From the NCBI GenBank assembly GCA_030446305.1, contig JASUSA010000029.1:1-40153 (forward strand): 40,153 bases of DNA, read 5' to 3'. The notes beneath the pieces were generated by a model, which ran no database searches, was not told the origin of the DNA, and saw nothing but the letters and a program-made list of their open reading frames with translations. This DNA is from Clostridiales bacterium. GTDB taxonomy: Bacteria; Bacillota; Clostridia; Peptostreptococcales; Acidaminobacteraceae. A program made the position numbers and the translations under genes. The first letter of the stretch is position 1. Every line of letters begins with the position of its first letter. Positions 8,564-17,288 of the stretch are shown piece after piece.

Positions 8564-8784
8564 CGATTACAGTGAAACTGTTTGCAACGCTGCGGGCTTA
8601 TCACGACAAGATTTTTGAACTGGCCATGCCGGAAGCATCAACGGTTGAAGCCGTTGTGACACATTTAGAGCTGCCCGCGAACGACATTGCGATCATCATG
8701 ATTAACGGCAGAGGTGCCAAGATGGACGCAAAACTCGAAGAAGGCGATGTGTTGGCACTGTTTCCGCCTGTTGGCGGTGGTTGA
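8560..8784 (+). CDS. MoaD/ThiS-family sulfur carrier protein
   Basis: This 74-residue beta-grasp protein ends in FPPVGGG, the double-glycine tail that MoeB/ThiF-type enzymes adenylate and convert to a thiocarboxylate for sulfur transfer. In molybdopterin synthesis MoaD donates sulfur to cyclic pyranopterin through MoaE. The start overlaps the previous stop as ATGA, so translation is coupled with the tailed paralog. Its place at the end of an AOR operon suggests it supplies dithiolene sulfur for the tungsto/molybdopterin cofactor of the enzyme. ThiS is the alternative, but the context favours a pterin role. Confidence 0.8.
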   Translation: MTITVKLFATLRAYHDKIFELAMPEASTVEAVVTHLELPANDIAIIMINGRGAKMDAKLEEGDVLALFPPVGGG

Positions 8785-8851
8785 TACCCTCGCATTGTGT
8801 TGCGTTCAATCAGTAATTTGAAGACAAAAATCGGATAAAGATCATGACGAT

Positions 8852-8880
8852 TTGACAGAATACTTGCAATTTGATAAAAT
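8852..8880 (+). promoter_or_regulatory. Strong sigma-A promoter TTGACA-N17-TAAAAT
   Basis: A perfect -35 (8852-8857) and a TAAAAT -10 (8875-8880) are separated by 17 bp. The start point would be near 8887. No gene with a normal length follows; the first feature on the transcript is a terminator-like hairpin. Confidence 0.65.
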
Positions 8881-8888
8881 ATTGTTAG

Positions 8889-8934
8889 ACGAATGCAATG
8901 CGTTGTTCATTTTGTGTTGCGGTTCGTGTTTTTT
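8889..8934 (+). terminator. Hairpin with T tract after the MoaD gene
   Basis: ACGAA pairs with TTCGT and GCAA with TTGC around an AT-rich loop, followed by GTTTTTT (8928-8934). It can end the oxidoreductase operon, whose last stop is at 8784, and could also stop transcripts from the promoter at 8852. Confidence 0.5.
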
Positions 8935-9098
8935 CTGTCGGCTTGGTATACAGTCATATCAAGTGATGATTTAAATAGAACACAATTTTATAACAAGGTG
9001 AAGTAACTGCTGTGAGTATCCGGTTTATGAGTTTGCGCGGCCATGTGCCCGGAAATAAGTTTGCCGCTTAGGAGAAAATAACTGTGAAAAATCGTGTT

Positions 9099-9127
9099 TT
9101 AGAACTGGGGTTTGGTTAGGATATAAT
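9099..9127 (+). promoter_or_regulatory. Promoter-like element for a short transcript
   Basis: A perfect TATAAT (9122-9127) is 17 bp from TTAGAA (9099-9104). With the terminator at 9179-9215 it would give an RNA of about 80-85 nt with no obvious protein product. Confidence 0.4.
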
Positions 9128-9178
9128 GTCATGACCTGTGCTATGAAAGTGGTGCAATACACGCGGAAGCGAGGTATA

Positions 9179-9215
9179 AACGCTCTAACTCTTAAATGAG
9201 TTAGGGCGTTTTTTT
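9179..9215 (+). terminator. Strong intrinsic terminator
   Basis: AACGCTCTAACTC (9179-9191) and GAGTTAGGGCGTT (9198-9210) form a 13-bp stem with one wobble pair and a 6-nt loop, running into TTTTTTT. Confidence 0.85.
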
Positions 9216-9420
9216 AATCTATAGAGAAAACGTTTGATAACAGCGTACCCTAAAAAGCGTACATAAGAAAATTACTTTACGCAGTGCCTTTTTAATACTT
9301 CGTTTATAATGCCTAAAATGTTTTTGACAGTCGTCGAGAGCAGTCGTTTAGCACGCCGCTCCGAAATGTAAAAATATAGAAACAATGTTGTTTTATAACT
9401 GGACGCAGTTTTTGAGGGTG

Positions 9421-9460
9421 GTTTATTGATGGAAATTGATTGAAATTGATTGGAATTGAT
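9421..9460. repeat. Four 10-bp direct repeats sharing ATTGAT
   Basis: GTTTATTGAT, GGAAATTGAT, TGAAATTGAT and TGGAATTGAT follow each other at exactly 10-bp spacing, about one helical turn. They lie about 100 bp upstream of ablA. A further AATTGAT lies near 9522. This could be a regulator-binding array or a slippage repeat. Confidence 0.7.
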
Positions 9461-9561
9461 TTGAGGCGGTTGTCCAAATCTTATATAAGTGCAAAAAAAC
9501 TCACTTTACTGAAATTGTGTCAATTGATGCAATGTATGGAAGAAAGGATGTGGCAAAGAAC

Positions 9562-10908
9562 ATGATAACAACGGGAGAACTGAAAAAGCCGGCGATGAAA
9601 AAAGCAAGTGTAAAACAATTATCCGATAAACAAGCTGTGGTAAAACAACTGGCGGCAAATCAGTTAAAAGCAATGACGAAACAGCAAAAATGGCTTGATT
9701 GGCGCTGGCAGCTTCAAAATCGGATTACGCGTATAGAGGAAGTCGAACGCGCGCTGGAGATTACATTTGATGAAACGCAAAAGAAAGCACTGACAGAGAC
9801 GATTGCAAAATTTCCACTATCCATAACGCCATATTATTTGTCATTAGTCGATTCTAAAAATTATGAAGATGATCCTGTCTTCATGCAGGCATTTCCACGG
9901 ACGGCGGAACTCAATGTCAGCCATGCAGATATTGAGGACCCCTTGCACGAAGATGCTGACAGCCCTGTTGAAGGCATAACACACCGGTATCCTGACCGCG
10001 TGCTATTCCATGTTAGTAACGTCTGTGCAATGTATTGCAGGCACTGTACGCGAAAGCGCAAAGTTGGCGATAACGATTATAATCCCCAAAGATCGGATTA
10101 TGAAGCGGCTTTTAATTATATCGAAAATCATCCTGAAGTAAGAGATGTCCTTTTGTCCGGCGGCGATCCTTTTTTACTTGAAAATGAAACCATCGCATAT
10201 CTGCTGGAGAGACTCAGCCGCATCGAGCACGTAGAAGTGATACGAATCGGGACTCGAACGCCTGTTGTACTGCCGTTTCGCATTACAGATCAGCTTGTGA
10301 ATGTTTTAAAAAGACATAAGAACTTATGGATCAATACACATTTTAACCACCCTCAGGAAATAACGCCGGAAGCGGTTGCCGCACTGGACAAACTTTCAGA
10401 GGCGGGTATTCCCTTGGGCAATCAATCCGTACTGCTTGCAGGCATTAACGATTGTCCGATACTGATGAAGCAATTGGTGCAAAAGCTGACACGACATCGC
10501 GTCAGACCGTATTATCTGTACCAGTGTGACCTCTCTGAAGGGCTTGAACACTTTAGAACAGATGTCGGTACCGGCATTGAAATCATGGAGAGTTTAAGAG
10601 GACATACCAGTGGTTTTGCCGTGCCGACTTTCGTCATTGATGCGCCCGGTGGTGGCGGTAAAATTCCGGTAATGCCCAATTATCTTATTTCATGGTCTGC
10701 GCATAAAGTTATCTTGCGAAACTATGAAGGGGTTATCACGACTTATGAAATGCCGCAGGATTATAAACGCCATCAATGTGACAGCTTCTGTCAAACCAAT
10801 GCAAAAGACCATAAGGCGCATCGCGTCGATCCGATTGGCGTCGATCGCCTTTTAAGAGATACCAACGATACGATAACATTAATGCCAATGGAGGTGGTGA
10901 GCGAATGA
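9562..10908 (+). CDS. ablA: Lysine 2,3-aminomutase
   Basis: This radical-SAM, PLP-dependent enzyme turns L-lysine into L-beta-lysine. The cluster motif CAMYCRHC (about residue 154) fits C-x3-C-x2-C, and [15 protein letters not shown] (about 362-376) carries the PLP-binding lysine typical of this family. The core from about residue 40 ([16 protein letters not shown]) aligns with KamA. The start is uncertain: ATG 9562 follows GAAAGGA at a somewhat long distance, giving 448 residues; ATG 9532 and GTG 9517 are also in frame but have no site. The N-terminus is about 30 residues longer than usual and rich in Lys/Gln. Coupling by ATGA to an AblB-type acetyltransferase shows a role in making the compatible solute N-epsilon-acetyl-beta-lysine rather than lysine fermentation. 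Confidence 0.92.
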   Translation: MITTGELKKPAMKKASVKQLSDKQAVVKQLAANQLKAMTKQQKWLDWRWQLQNRITRIEEVERALEITFDETQKKALTETIAKFPLSITPYYLSLVDSKNYEDDPVFMQAFPRTAELNVSHADIEDPLHEDADSPVEGITHRYPDRVLFHVSNVCAMYCRHCTRKRKVGDNDYNPQRSDYEAAFNYIENHPEVRDVLLSGGDPFLLENETIAYLLERLSRIEHVEVIRIGTRTPVVLPFRITDQLVNVLKRHKNLWINTHFNHPQEITPEAVAALDKLSEAGIPLGNQSVLLAGINDCPILMKQLVQKLTRHRVRPYYLYQCDLSEGLEHFRTDVGTGIEIMESLRGHTSGFAVPTFVIDAPGGGGKIPVMPNYLISWSAHKVILRNYEGVITTYEMPQDYKRHQCDSFCQTNAKDHKAHRVDPIGVDRLLRDTNDTITLMPMEVVSE

Positions 10909-11765
10909 ATCCAATCATAGACAGAGAACTCTCAATCGGGGAGAGTAAAATTCAATACGGTGAACACAATGATCGCATTTATGTGATGGCTTATAAGCAG
11001 AAATCAGGTGAGCGCGTATTAAAAACCATTGATCGCTTAATGCAGGAGACGACATATGGCAAAATTATTGCCAAAGTACCGGCAGAGGCAGAACAGCTCT
11101 TTACGGCAAAAGGCTATCGTCGTGAAGCGGAAATCCCCGGGTATTATGAAGGGGTTCGCAAAAGCTTGTTCATGGCCAAATATCCCGATCCGGAAAGGCG
11201 AAAAGTGGCCAATCGCCAGTACCTCGAATCGCATTTGAAGCGCTTAAAAGCAATGAAACAAGTTGCACTGAATCCCCTGTCATCGCATTATGAAATGCGT
11301 ATACTCGAAACAGGCGACATTGATGAGATGGTAGCGCTTTACAAACGGGTGTTTGCGTCGTATCCATTTCCGATACACGACCATCAGTTTATAGCGCGTA
11401 CCATGCGGGATGCTGTCGTTTATTTTGGAATTTTTTCTGCCGGTGAACTGATAGCGGTTAGCTCCTGTGATATCAACAAGGTGGCGCGCAGTGCGGAAAT
11501 GACTGATTTTGCAGTTAATCCCGACTTTAGAGGGCTTAAGCTTTCGCGTCACCTGCTTGAGGCAATGGAGGTTTACTTAAAAGCAAACGGCATTCAGACG
11601 GCGATGACCATTGCACGTGCGGTATCGCTTCCGATGAATGCAACATTTGCCAAAGCAGGTTATCGTTTTGGTGGAACGCTGTATAACAATACGCATATAT
11701 CGGGTGAAATCGAATCGATGAATGTTTGGTATAAAAGCATTCGCAGCCGCAAGCGCAGCATATAA
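10905..11765 (+). CDS. ablB: Beta-lysine N6-acetyltransferase
   Basis: This 286-residue protein is the putative beta-lysine acetyltransferase that follows ablA in salt-tolerant bacteria and methanogens. It transfers acetyl from acetyl-CoA to beta-lysine, giving the osmolyte N-epsilon-acetyl-beta-lysine. The N-terminal half ([14 protein letters not shown], then [16 protein letters not shown]) is family-specific. The C-terminal half is a GNAT domain with the acetyl-CoA loop in [21 protein letters not shown] (about residues 203-223) and a closing [15 protein letters not shown]. Its ATG overlaps the ablA stop. Regulation by osmotic stress is expected from the pathway; no defined operator is visible. 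Confidence 0.9.
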   Translation: MNPIIDRELSIGESKIQYGEHNDRIYVMAYKQKSGERVLKTIDRLMQETTYGKIIAKVPAEAEQLFTAKGYRREAEIPGYYEGVRKSLFMAKYPDPERRKVANRQYLESHLKRLKAMKQVALNPLSSHYEMRILETGDIDEMVALYKRVFASYPFPIHDHQFIARTMRDAVVYFGIFSAGELIAVSSCDINKVARSAEMTDFAVNPDFRGLKLSRHLLEAMEVYLKANGIQTAMTIARAVSLPMNATFAKAGYRFGGTLYNNTHISGEIESMNVWYKSIRSRKRSI

Positions 11766-12152
11766 TCCGCCGTTATAAAGAAACGAGGCGAAACGCCAAT
11801 TGAAAGGCAGTGACTGCATTAATAAAACAGTTGCATATAAATAAAACAGTTGCATATCAATAAAACAGTTGCATATAAATAACACTGATACTGCGTAAAA
11901 GTGTTCAAAAGCAATTCAATTAATTTTTAATCAAGGGCGTCCAATGACATGGGCGTCCTTTACATGTCGTATGAGGTTATAGCATCTGATAGGCGAGACT
12001 TAATCTGCATCAATAAGCGTGAGCATACGAAAAATATTTCAGATAAAACATCTTTTCCGAAAGAAAACGTGGTAAAATCGTAAAAAGGCAAAGTGACGTT
12101 CTAAGTGAAATCACATACTGACTTGTAACACAATGGAAGGAATGCCCTATAT
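11766..12152. other. Gap between ablB and the GGDEF gene
   Basis: The gap holds a 19-bp tandem repeat (11821-11880), two direct copies of GGGCGTCC (11934 and 11951), a hairpin GACATG/CATGTC (11946-11968) without a T tract, and a probable -10 (GGTAAAAT near 12070) for the next gene. No clear terminator for ablB is visible. Confidence 0.4.
11821..11880. repeat. Three 19-bp tandem repeats
   Basis: AATAAAACAGTTGCATAT plus one variable base (A or C) is repeated from 11821, 11840 and 11859, and the first bases of a fourth copy follow. There is no spacer between units, so it is not a CRISPR. The copies are identical apart from one base, which suggests recent amplification. Confidence 0.85.
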
Positions 12153-13460
12153 ATGAAAAAACTAATGAACCGAACGCGTTCGGTGTTTGTTGTTATTATG
12201 GTATTATCGCTTATTCTTGGTATTTTCGGGATCTATAAACCGATGAAAGAAGAAGTTGAAACGAATGTACTTAACAATTTTCAACTGCTATCGTCAACAA
12301 AGGCGGCAACGTTGAAAGAGGCAATTAATAAGAGCATTCAAGGGACGCGAAGTTTATCCAGTCGAACCATGATAAAGCAGCAGCTCATTGCTTATAAAGA
12401 GGGTGCCATTACTTTGGATGCTTTAAAAACATTTACACGGGATAAATATGCAGATGGTGTCAAAGCACTTGAAAATGTCATGTATGCTCAGCGCATTGTG
12501 GATCAAGATGTGTTATGTGAAGTTGTAAACGACGGCTATGTCAGCAATGCGACACCTTTAAGCCCGGCCATCGAAACGGTGTCCTATTATTTGACAGACA
12601 CAGAGGGAAAAACGTGTCTTGAAGTGGTATCGCCAATTATCGATAAAGGTGATGCCATGGGCTATGATCGCGTTGGCTTTTGCCTCAATGATATTATGAC
12701 ATTATTAAATCAGGACAGTGTCTATTTTGAAATTGGTGAGAATCGAAGTGATTTGCGATCCGTTGCAGGGCATGAGAATCTCTATGAAGATGATACAAAG
12801 TATTATCAAATTGTACCAATTGATGATGAAACGGCGGTTTACAGCTATGTAGCAAAACGCGAACTCTTTAAACGTGTCGAAGGCATTACGCGGCGAAGTG
12901 CAATCTATGTCGTCATTGGCTACGGCCTCATGCTGCTGCTCGTTCAATATAGCATTATTGGTTATGCCAAACGGCAAATCGAAAAAATATCAGCCGATCG
13001 AGATGATTATAAATTGCGTGCTTATCGTGACAGTTTAACGGACGCATATTCGAGACTTTATTTTGAGACCTATATCTCAGAGCATCTAGAGGATTCGTGT
13101 ATCCTCTGTATGCTGGATCTTGATCATTTTAAAGCGATTAATGATCAATACGGACATGCCATTGGCGATGCTGTGTTAAAGACATTTGTTGAGACGATAA
13201 AAAAATCAATTCATGAAGAGGACTTTGTAATCCGCTATGGCGGGGACGAGTTTATTATTATATTTAAACAGCTCGACATAGCAGCTGCGAGAGAACGTGT
13301 TGAACGCATTCAAAAGCAGCTGGCAGCGATCCAATCGTTTGAATTTGAAATCGATTTTTCCTATGGTATTACGACTGTTCCCGTGATTGGTCATATTTAC
13401 GATCAGATAAAAATTGCCGATCAAATGATGTATCACGGTAAAAGAGAAAAAGCGATTTAA
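12153..13460 (+). CDS. Membrane-bound diguanylate cyclase
   Basis: The 435-residue protein has a transmembrane helix at residues 11-31, an extracytoplasmic sensor region to about 245 (Cache-like in size), a second helix (YVVIGYGLMLLLVQYSII) and a C-terminal GGDEF domain. The active-site motif is intact as RYGGDEF (about residues 361-367), and the substrate-binding DLDHFKAINDQYGHAIGD is conserved, so it should make cyclic di-GMP from GTP. The RxxD product-inhibition site that usually precedes GGDEF is absent (the segment reads SIHEEDFVIR). A terminator follows at 13474, so it is a single-gene unit. The signal sensed is unknown. Confidence 0.9.
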   Translation: MKKLMNRTRSVFVVIMVLSLILGIFGIYKPMKEEVETNVLNNFQLLSSTKAATLKEAINKSIQGTRSLSSRTMIKQQLIAYKEGAITLDALKTFTRDKYADGVKALENVMYAQRIVDQDVLCEVVNDGYVSNATPLSPAIETVSYYLTDTEGKTCLEVVSPIIDKGDAMGYDRVGFCLNDIMTLLNQDSVYFEIGENRSDLRSVAGHENLYEDDTKYYQIVPIDDETAVYSYVAKRELFKRVEGITRRSAIYVVIGYGLMLLLVQYSIIGYAKRQIEKISADRDDYKLRAYRDSLTDAYSRLYFETYISEHLEDSCILCMLDLDHFKAINDQYGHAIGDAVLKTFVETIKKSIHEEDFVIRYGGDEFIIIFKQLDIAAARERVERIQKQLAAIQSFEFEIDFSYGITTVPVIGHIYDQIKIADQMMYHGKREKAI

Positions 13461-13473
13461 ACCAGTGAAAGAT

Positions 13474-13504
13474 GCCGTTAACCAGTAGTGGTTAGCAGTT
13501 TTTT
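13474..13504 (+). terminator. Terminator of the diguanylate cyclase gene
   Basis: TAACCA (13479-13484) and TGGTTA (13489-13494) form a stem around GTAG, followed by GCAGTTTTTT. Confidence 0.65.
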
Positions 13505-13849
13505 GATGTTAATTTGCCTGTAGAATGCAGGGCAAAATTGTCATTAAAGAAATTGAATCACTGCCTATCGCTGATCCTTCACGACATTATTTTTAATTTT
13601 CGATTTATGAAAATAGTCCCCGTAGGCGTGAAAGAATCAAAATTTGAATGATGTAATTTTATCGATTGATTATGTGGTAATGGTTGCCAAAAAAAAAGAG
13701 TTGCCCTATAATAAGCTTGAAAGAATGTTTAAACCCTGGGGATAAAGTTACGAGAAAATGGATTGAGCACATGCTGTAGAATGGGTTATGACGGGACGGA
13801 AATGGCTTTTTATGGGGAGACAAAATCGTTGGGCAGTACGGGGGAAGAG
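13505..13849. other. Gap upstream of the TetR gene
   Basis: AT-rich sequence without a credible gene. A run of eight A residues (13688-13697 region) and possible weak promoter elements near 13740 are present; I see no copy of the operator found upstream of the YhgE/Pip gene. Confidence 0.3.
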
Positions 13850-14404
13850 ATGAATAATACAAAGAGCAATATACTAATGGCTGCAATAGAAGTCGTATCC
13901 AAAAAAGGCTATCATCCTGCAACCATGGATGAAATTGCCAAAGAAGCCAATGTGGCTAAAGGGACACTTTACTATTATTTTGAAAGCAAAGAATCGATTT
14001 TCAACGATATGATTGAAAGCGGTATTTCGATGATTCGAGAAGAAATACTGGAAAAAATTAAAGTAACGGAAGATTCAATGCAGCAGCTTAAAATCATTAC
14101 GCATGCTATTCTAAACCTTATATTTGAACGACGCAATTTATTTAAAATCATTATTAGCCAGCTCTGGGGTGAGGATATTCGTCAGATCGAACTACGGAAA
14201 AAAATGAATGACGTCATGGATTTTATTGAAGCCTATATTATCAACTGTGTTGATGACGGCTATTTTAAAGCAGCAAATACGCGGCTTAAGGCATTTAATT
14301 ACTTTGGTGCCATTATGACGACGGCTGTCTATTATCTTAATTTAGAAAAGCCCATTGATAGCGTTTCAGAGGCGATGATCGAGGAAATTCTCGCACAGTT
14401 GTAA
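13850..14404 (+). CDS. TetR-family transcriptional regulator
   Basis: A 184-residue TetR/AcrR-type repressor. The N-terminal helix-turn-helix is clear: NILMAAIEVVSKKGYHPATM then DEIAKEANVAKGTLYYYFES (residues 7-46), with the signature GTLYYYF. The rest is a helical ligand and dimer domain. The ATG at 13850 is preferred because GGGGGAAG lies just upstream; an in-frame ATG at 13763 would add 29 residues without family similarity. A terminator separates it from the YhgE/Pip gene, whose promoter carries a TetR-like palindrome. It is therefore the likely repressor of that gene, releasing it when an unknown small molecule binds. Confidence 0.88.
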   Translation: MNNTKSNILMAAIEVVSKKGYHPATMDEIAKEANVAKGTLYYYFESKESIFNDMIESGISMIREEILEKIKVTEDSMQQLKIITHAILNLIFERRNLFKIIISQLWGEDIRQIELRKKMNDVMDFIEAYIINCVDDGYFKAANTRLKAFNYFGAIMTTAVYYLNLEKPIDSVSEAMIEEILAQL

Positions 14405-14454
14405 TGGTAAAAAGGACGGCGAATTTGTAAAATAAATATGAACAGATAAGTAAC

Positions 14455-14496
14455 AAAGCGTCTATTTGGCTAAAATAGGCGCTTTTCGGCTTTTTT
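14455..14496 (+). terminator. Terminator of the TetR gene
   Basis: AAAGCG.CTATTT pairs with AAATAG.CGCTTT around a short loop, followed by TTTT and, after CGGC, TTTTTT. Confidence 0.8.
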
Positions 14497-14513
14497 GAAA
14501 AATAATATGAAGC

Positions 14514-14560
14514 TTGACAAGCAAGGGGAAGCATTTTAAAATAATACTGACCAGTCAGTA
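14514..14560 (+). promoter_or_regulatory. Promoter with TetR-type operator for the YhgE/Pip gene
   Basis: TTGACA (14514-14519) and TAAAAT (14537-14542) are 17 bp apart. Immediately downstream, over the expected start point, is TACTGACCAGTCAGTA (14545-14560), a near-perfect 16-bp palindrome of the TetR/QacR operator kind. Binding there would block transcription. Confidence 0.8.
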
Positions 14561-14579
14561 CAGTATAGGTGGTGATGAT

Positions 14580-17288
14580 TTGAAAATATTAGACGTCATA
14601 AAGGAAGATTATGGTGTTTTTAAAAAGGACCTTTACATCAAAATTATTATTTTTGGGATGCTTTTGGTACCTTTGATTTATGCTGGAATCTACTTAGGCG
14701 CATTTTGGGATCCCTATGGGAGAACAGAAGAGCTCGCGATTGCTTTTGTCAATGCCGATGCAGGTGTTGAAACCGATGATGGGTATTTAAACATCGGTCG
14801 GGATACGGAAGCTAATTTACGCGCGAATACAGATTTTAAATGGGTATTTATCAATGATCGCAAAACGGCACTCGCAGGTGTTGATGCAGGCGACTATTAT
14901 GCGATGATCGCGATTCCCGAGGACTTTACAAAGTCCATTAATCAAATTGAGGATGGTGAACTCGTTCATCCGTCGCTGGAATACGTCTCAAATGACAAAA
15001 AGAATTTTATTATCAGCATGATAAGCAAAAAGGCCGCAGATAATATTCAAAGTGAAATTAACCAGTCAATACTGGCTTCACTTACAGCCTCGCTCACAGA
15101 TGGACTTGCCAGTGTTCAGGATGGGCTCATATCGGCAGATAATGGTGCGATTCAGCTCAATGACGGCTTATTGACTTTAAAACTGCAAATGCCAAAAGTA
15201 ACATCTGGCTTAACGGATTTATCGGAAGGCAGTGAGACCTTTTTAGATAAGATGACAGATGCCTCTGATGGTGCGGTAACGCTGAAAGATGGGATTTTAA
15301 CACTGAATGATCAGATTCCTGAACTTCAGGATGGCATTCAGACGCTCTTTGAAGGCAGTGGTATTTTTAAAGATAAACTCGTTGACGTAGAAGATGGGAT
15401 CCATCAGATTAACGATGCGGTCAGTGTTTTGGGCGATACAGCGCCACAGCTTCAAGACGGCGTTGATCAATTGGCAGATGGCAGTCAGCAGCTTTCGGAT
15501 GGCATTGAGGATCTTGCGAGCGGCGCCGGCAAATTGGCTTCTGCGGCAGTTGACATAGACGGCGGTGCGGAGGCCATTGATGCGGGGCTGTCCAGTGCAG
15601 CTGGCGCCAGTGGTGAACTCACTGATGCCATGAAAATGTCTGAAGCGCTGATGGCGCCAATTTATAAAGATTTAGATACAAAGATGACAACGATGACGGC
15701 AAAACTGACACAGGCTTACGGCATTGTTGCAACAGAATACGCTGGTGCAACACTACCGCCAATACAAAGCGGCTTAGGTTCTGTCATGGCAGGTATGGAT
15801 ACCATGTTTGCCACACTGAATGGCAGTGATCCCGACGCACTTGCGGCGGTGTTGCAGACGACAACACTTGAAAATCTAATACGCGGAAGTCTGGCGAAAT
15901 TAAACGGCGGTATTCAAGGCGTGCGGGATGCGCAGGTAAGCGGTGTCTATTTGATGAGCAACACAAGCCGGACTAATTTGACCGCGGCAGTTTCATTATT
16001 AAACGATGCAGATGCCATTGTGGTGGCATCTGGTGATTATATCAATCTGGTCGTCGTTGAAGAGATTAACGGGCAGGTGTTCTCAGGCTTAAAATCGCTT
16101 GATACGGGGCTGCGTGCGCTGAGCAGCGGTGCGGATGATTTAAGTGAAGGAACAGGTGCATATGTTGAAGCGCTTCCTGAATTTATGGATGGTTTTGATA
16201 CCCTGCAAGAAGGTGCGGATTCACTCACAGAAGGACTGGAAACTTTCCAGGGGAAAATACCGACACTGTCAAATGGTATTCAAAACCTGAGTGCCGGAAC
16301 CGAGACGCTCTCGAACAGTATGTTGAAAATCAACAGCGCCGAGACAGATATTCACGATGGTATTACAGAACTATATGAAAGCATGCCTGCCCTTTCAAAC
16401 GGTGTTGCAGAAATCGCAGACGGTGGCGAAGAACTGGCATCCGGCATGCAAAAACTTACAGATGCTGCGGGAACACTTAACGATGGTATTGTGATGTTAT
16501 CCGATCAGATGCCGGATGTTGAGGACGGCATCAATCAGCTTTATGAAGGCAGCGTGCAATTGCATGATGGCCTCGAAAGCGGGATAGCTGATTTAACGGA
16601 CAGTACGAAGTTTTCAGCAAAGGCCATTCAAGCATATGCTGATGAAGTCGCTGTACTGGATGATCAAGATGTCTATCCGGTAGACAACTATGGTCAGAGC
16701 TTATCGCCATATTTTGACTCATTGGCATTATGGGTAGGTTCGCTGGTTACCTTTGTCCTGTTAAAATTCAAAAGACCTAGAGATTACATGGAAGAGCCGG
16801 CGAAATATGTATTTGGCAAGTATCTGACATTTTTATCAATTAGTATCGCACAGTCAATTGCCTTATCGACAGTGATTTTGCTCATTGGTCTAAGACCGGT
16901 TAGTATTATAGGATTTTATGCTTTTAACATCCTGCTCTCCATTTGCTTTGTTGCAATTCAGCAGTTGCTGAACTTTACAATGGGCAATGCCGGTAAACTT
17001 TTATCAATGGTGCTCTTGGTATTGCAATTAACATCGGCAAACGGAACATTTCCTGTTGAACTCGAACCGACGTTCTTCCAAGCGATCAGCAAATTTATGC
17101 CGTTTACCTATTCCATTATTGGCCTCAGAGAACTTATCTCAGGTATTCAATGGCCGCATATGTGGCATTCAATTCTGATGCTGGTGCTGATGACGATTGT
17201 AACGCTTTTTACAACCATGGGCATATACCAGCAAGTGGCTAAAAAGCAAAAATCATTTACGAAGGAGGCTCTTAATGAGACGATCTAG
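14580..17288 (+). CDS. YhgE/Pip domain membrane protein
   Basis: The 902-residue protein has one N-terminal transmembrane helix, the typical YhgE/Pip motif (YAGIYLGAFWDPYGRTEELA, about residues 35-54), and a very long extracytoplasmic region. That region is built of short repeats in which Leu and Gly recur (LxDGxxxLxxG), probably a coiled coil. At about 713-890 are five to six helices resembling the ABC-2 permease fold. Family members include the phage infection protein Pip of lactococci and type VII secretion-linked proteins; related ABC-2 proteins export small molecules. The TTG at 14580 is chosen because AGGTGGTGAT precedes it; an earlier in-frame TTG at 14514 lies in the -35. The gene is coupled with the secreted LRR protein (14-nt overlap). 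Confidence 0.88.
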   Translation: MKILDVIKEDYGVFKKDLYIKIIIFGMLLVPLIYAGIYLGAFWDPYGRTEELAIAFVNADAGVETDDGYLNIGRDTEANLRANTDFKWVFINDRKTALAGVDAGDYYAMIAIPEDFTKSINQIEDGELVHPSLEYVSNDKKNFIISMISKKAADNIQSEINQSILASLTASLTDGLASVQDGLISADNGAIQLNDGLLTLKLQMPKVTSGLTDLSEGSETFLDKMTDASDGAVTLKDGILTLNDQIPELQDGIQTLFEGSGIFKDKLVDVEDGIHQINDAVSVLGDTAPQLQDGVDQLADGSQQLSDGIEDLASGAGKLASAAVDIDGGAEAIDAGLSSAAGASGELTDAMKMSEALMAPIYKDLDTKMTTMTAKLTQAYGIVATEYAGATLPPIQSGLGSVMAGMDTMFATLNGSDPDALAAVLQTTTLENLIRGSLAKLNGGIQGVRDAQVSGVYLMSNTSRTNLTAAVSLLNDADAIVVASGDYINLVVVEEINGQVFSGLKSLDTGLRALSSGADDLSEGTGAYVEALPEFMDGFDTLQEGADSLTEGLETFQGKIPTLSNGIQNLSAGTETLSNSMLKINSAETDIHDGITELYESMPALSNGVAEIADGGEELASGMQKLTDAAGTLNDGIVMLSDQMPDVEDGINQLYEGSVQLHDGLESGIADLTDSTKFSAKAIQAYADEVAVLDDQDVYPVDNYGQSLSPYFDSLALWVGSLVTFVLLKFKRPRDYMEEPAKYVFGKYLTFLSISIAQSIALSTVILLIGLRPVSIIGFYAFNILLSICFVAIQQLLNFTMGNAGKLLSMVLLVLQLTSANGTFPVELEPTFFQAISKFMPFTYSIIGLRELISGIQWPHMWHSILMLVLMTIVTLFTTMGIYQQVAKKQKSFTKEALNETI

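Larger units (their letters stand above)
8785..9561. other. Long gene-poor gap with promoters, terminators and repeats
   Basis: No ordinary gene is visible in these roughly 780 bases. The stretch holds a near-consensus promoter (8852-8880), a hairpin-T-tract directly after it (8889-8934), two very short frames with ribosome binding sites (9012-9071 and 9084-9119), a second promoter-like element (9099-9127), a strong terminator (9179-9215), and four 10-bp direct repeats (9421-9460). A perfect TATAAT at 9305-9310 may be a -10 element for ablA. A small RNA or a leader-controlled transcript is likely. Confidence 0.5.

Noticed and set aside
9133-9215. Short transcript as a known riboswitch (for example fluoride or guanidine classes)
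   Set aside because: Isolated matches to short conserved strings were found, but the required paired elements are missing.
11821-11880. Repeats as a CRISPR array
   Set aside because: The units touch with no spacers and no cas gene is near.
11934-11968. GGGCGTCC repeats and hairpin as a terminator of ablB
   Set aside because: The two GGGCGTCC copies are direct, not inverted, and the GACATG/CATGTC stem has no T tract.
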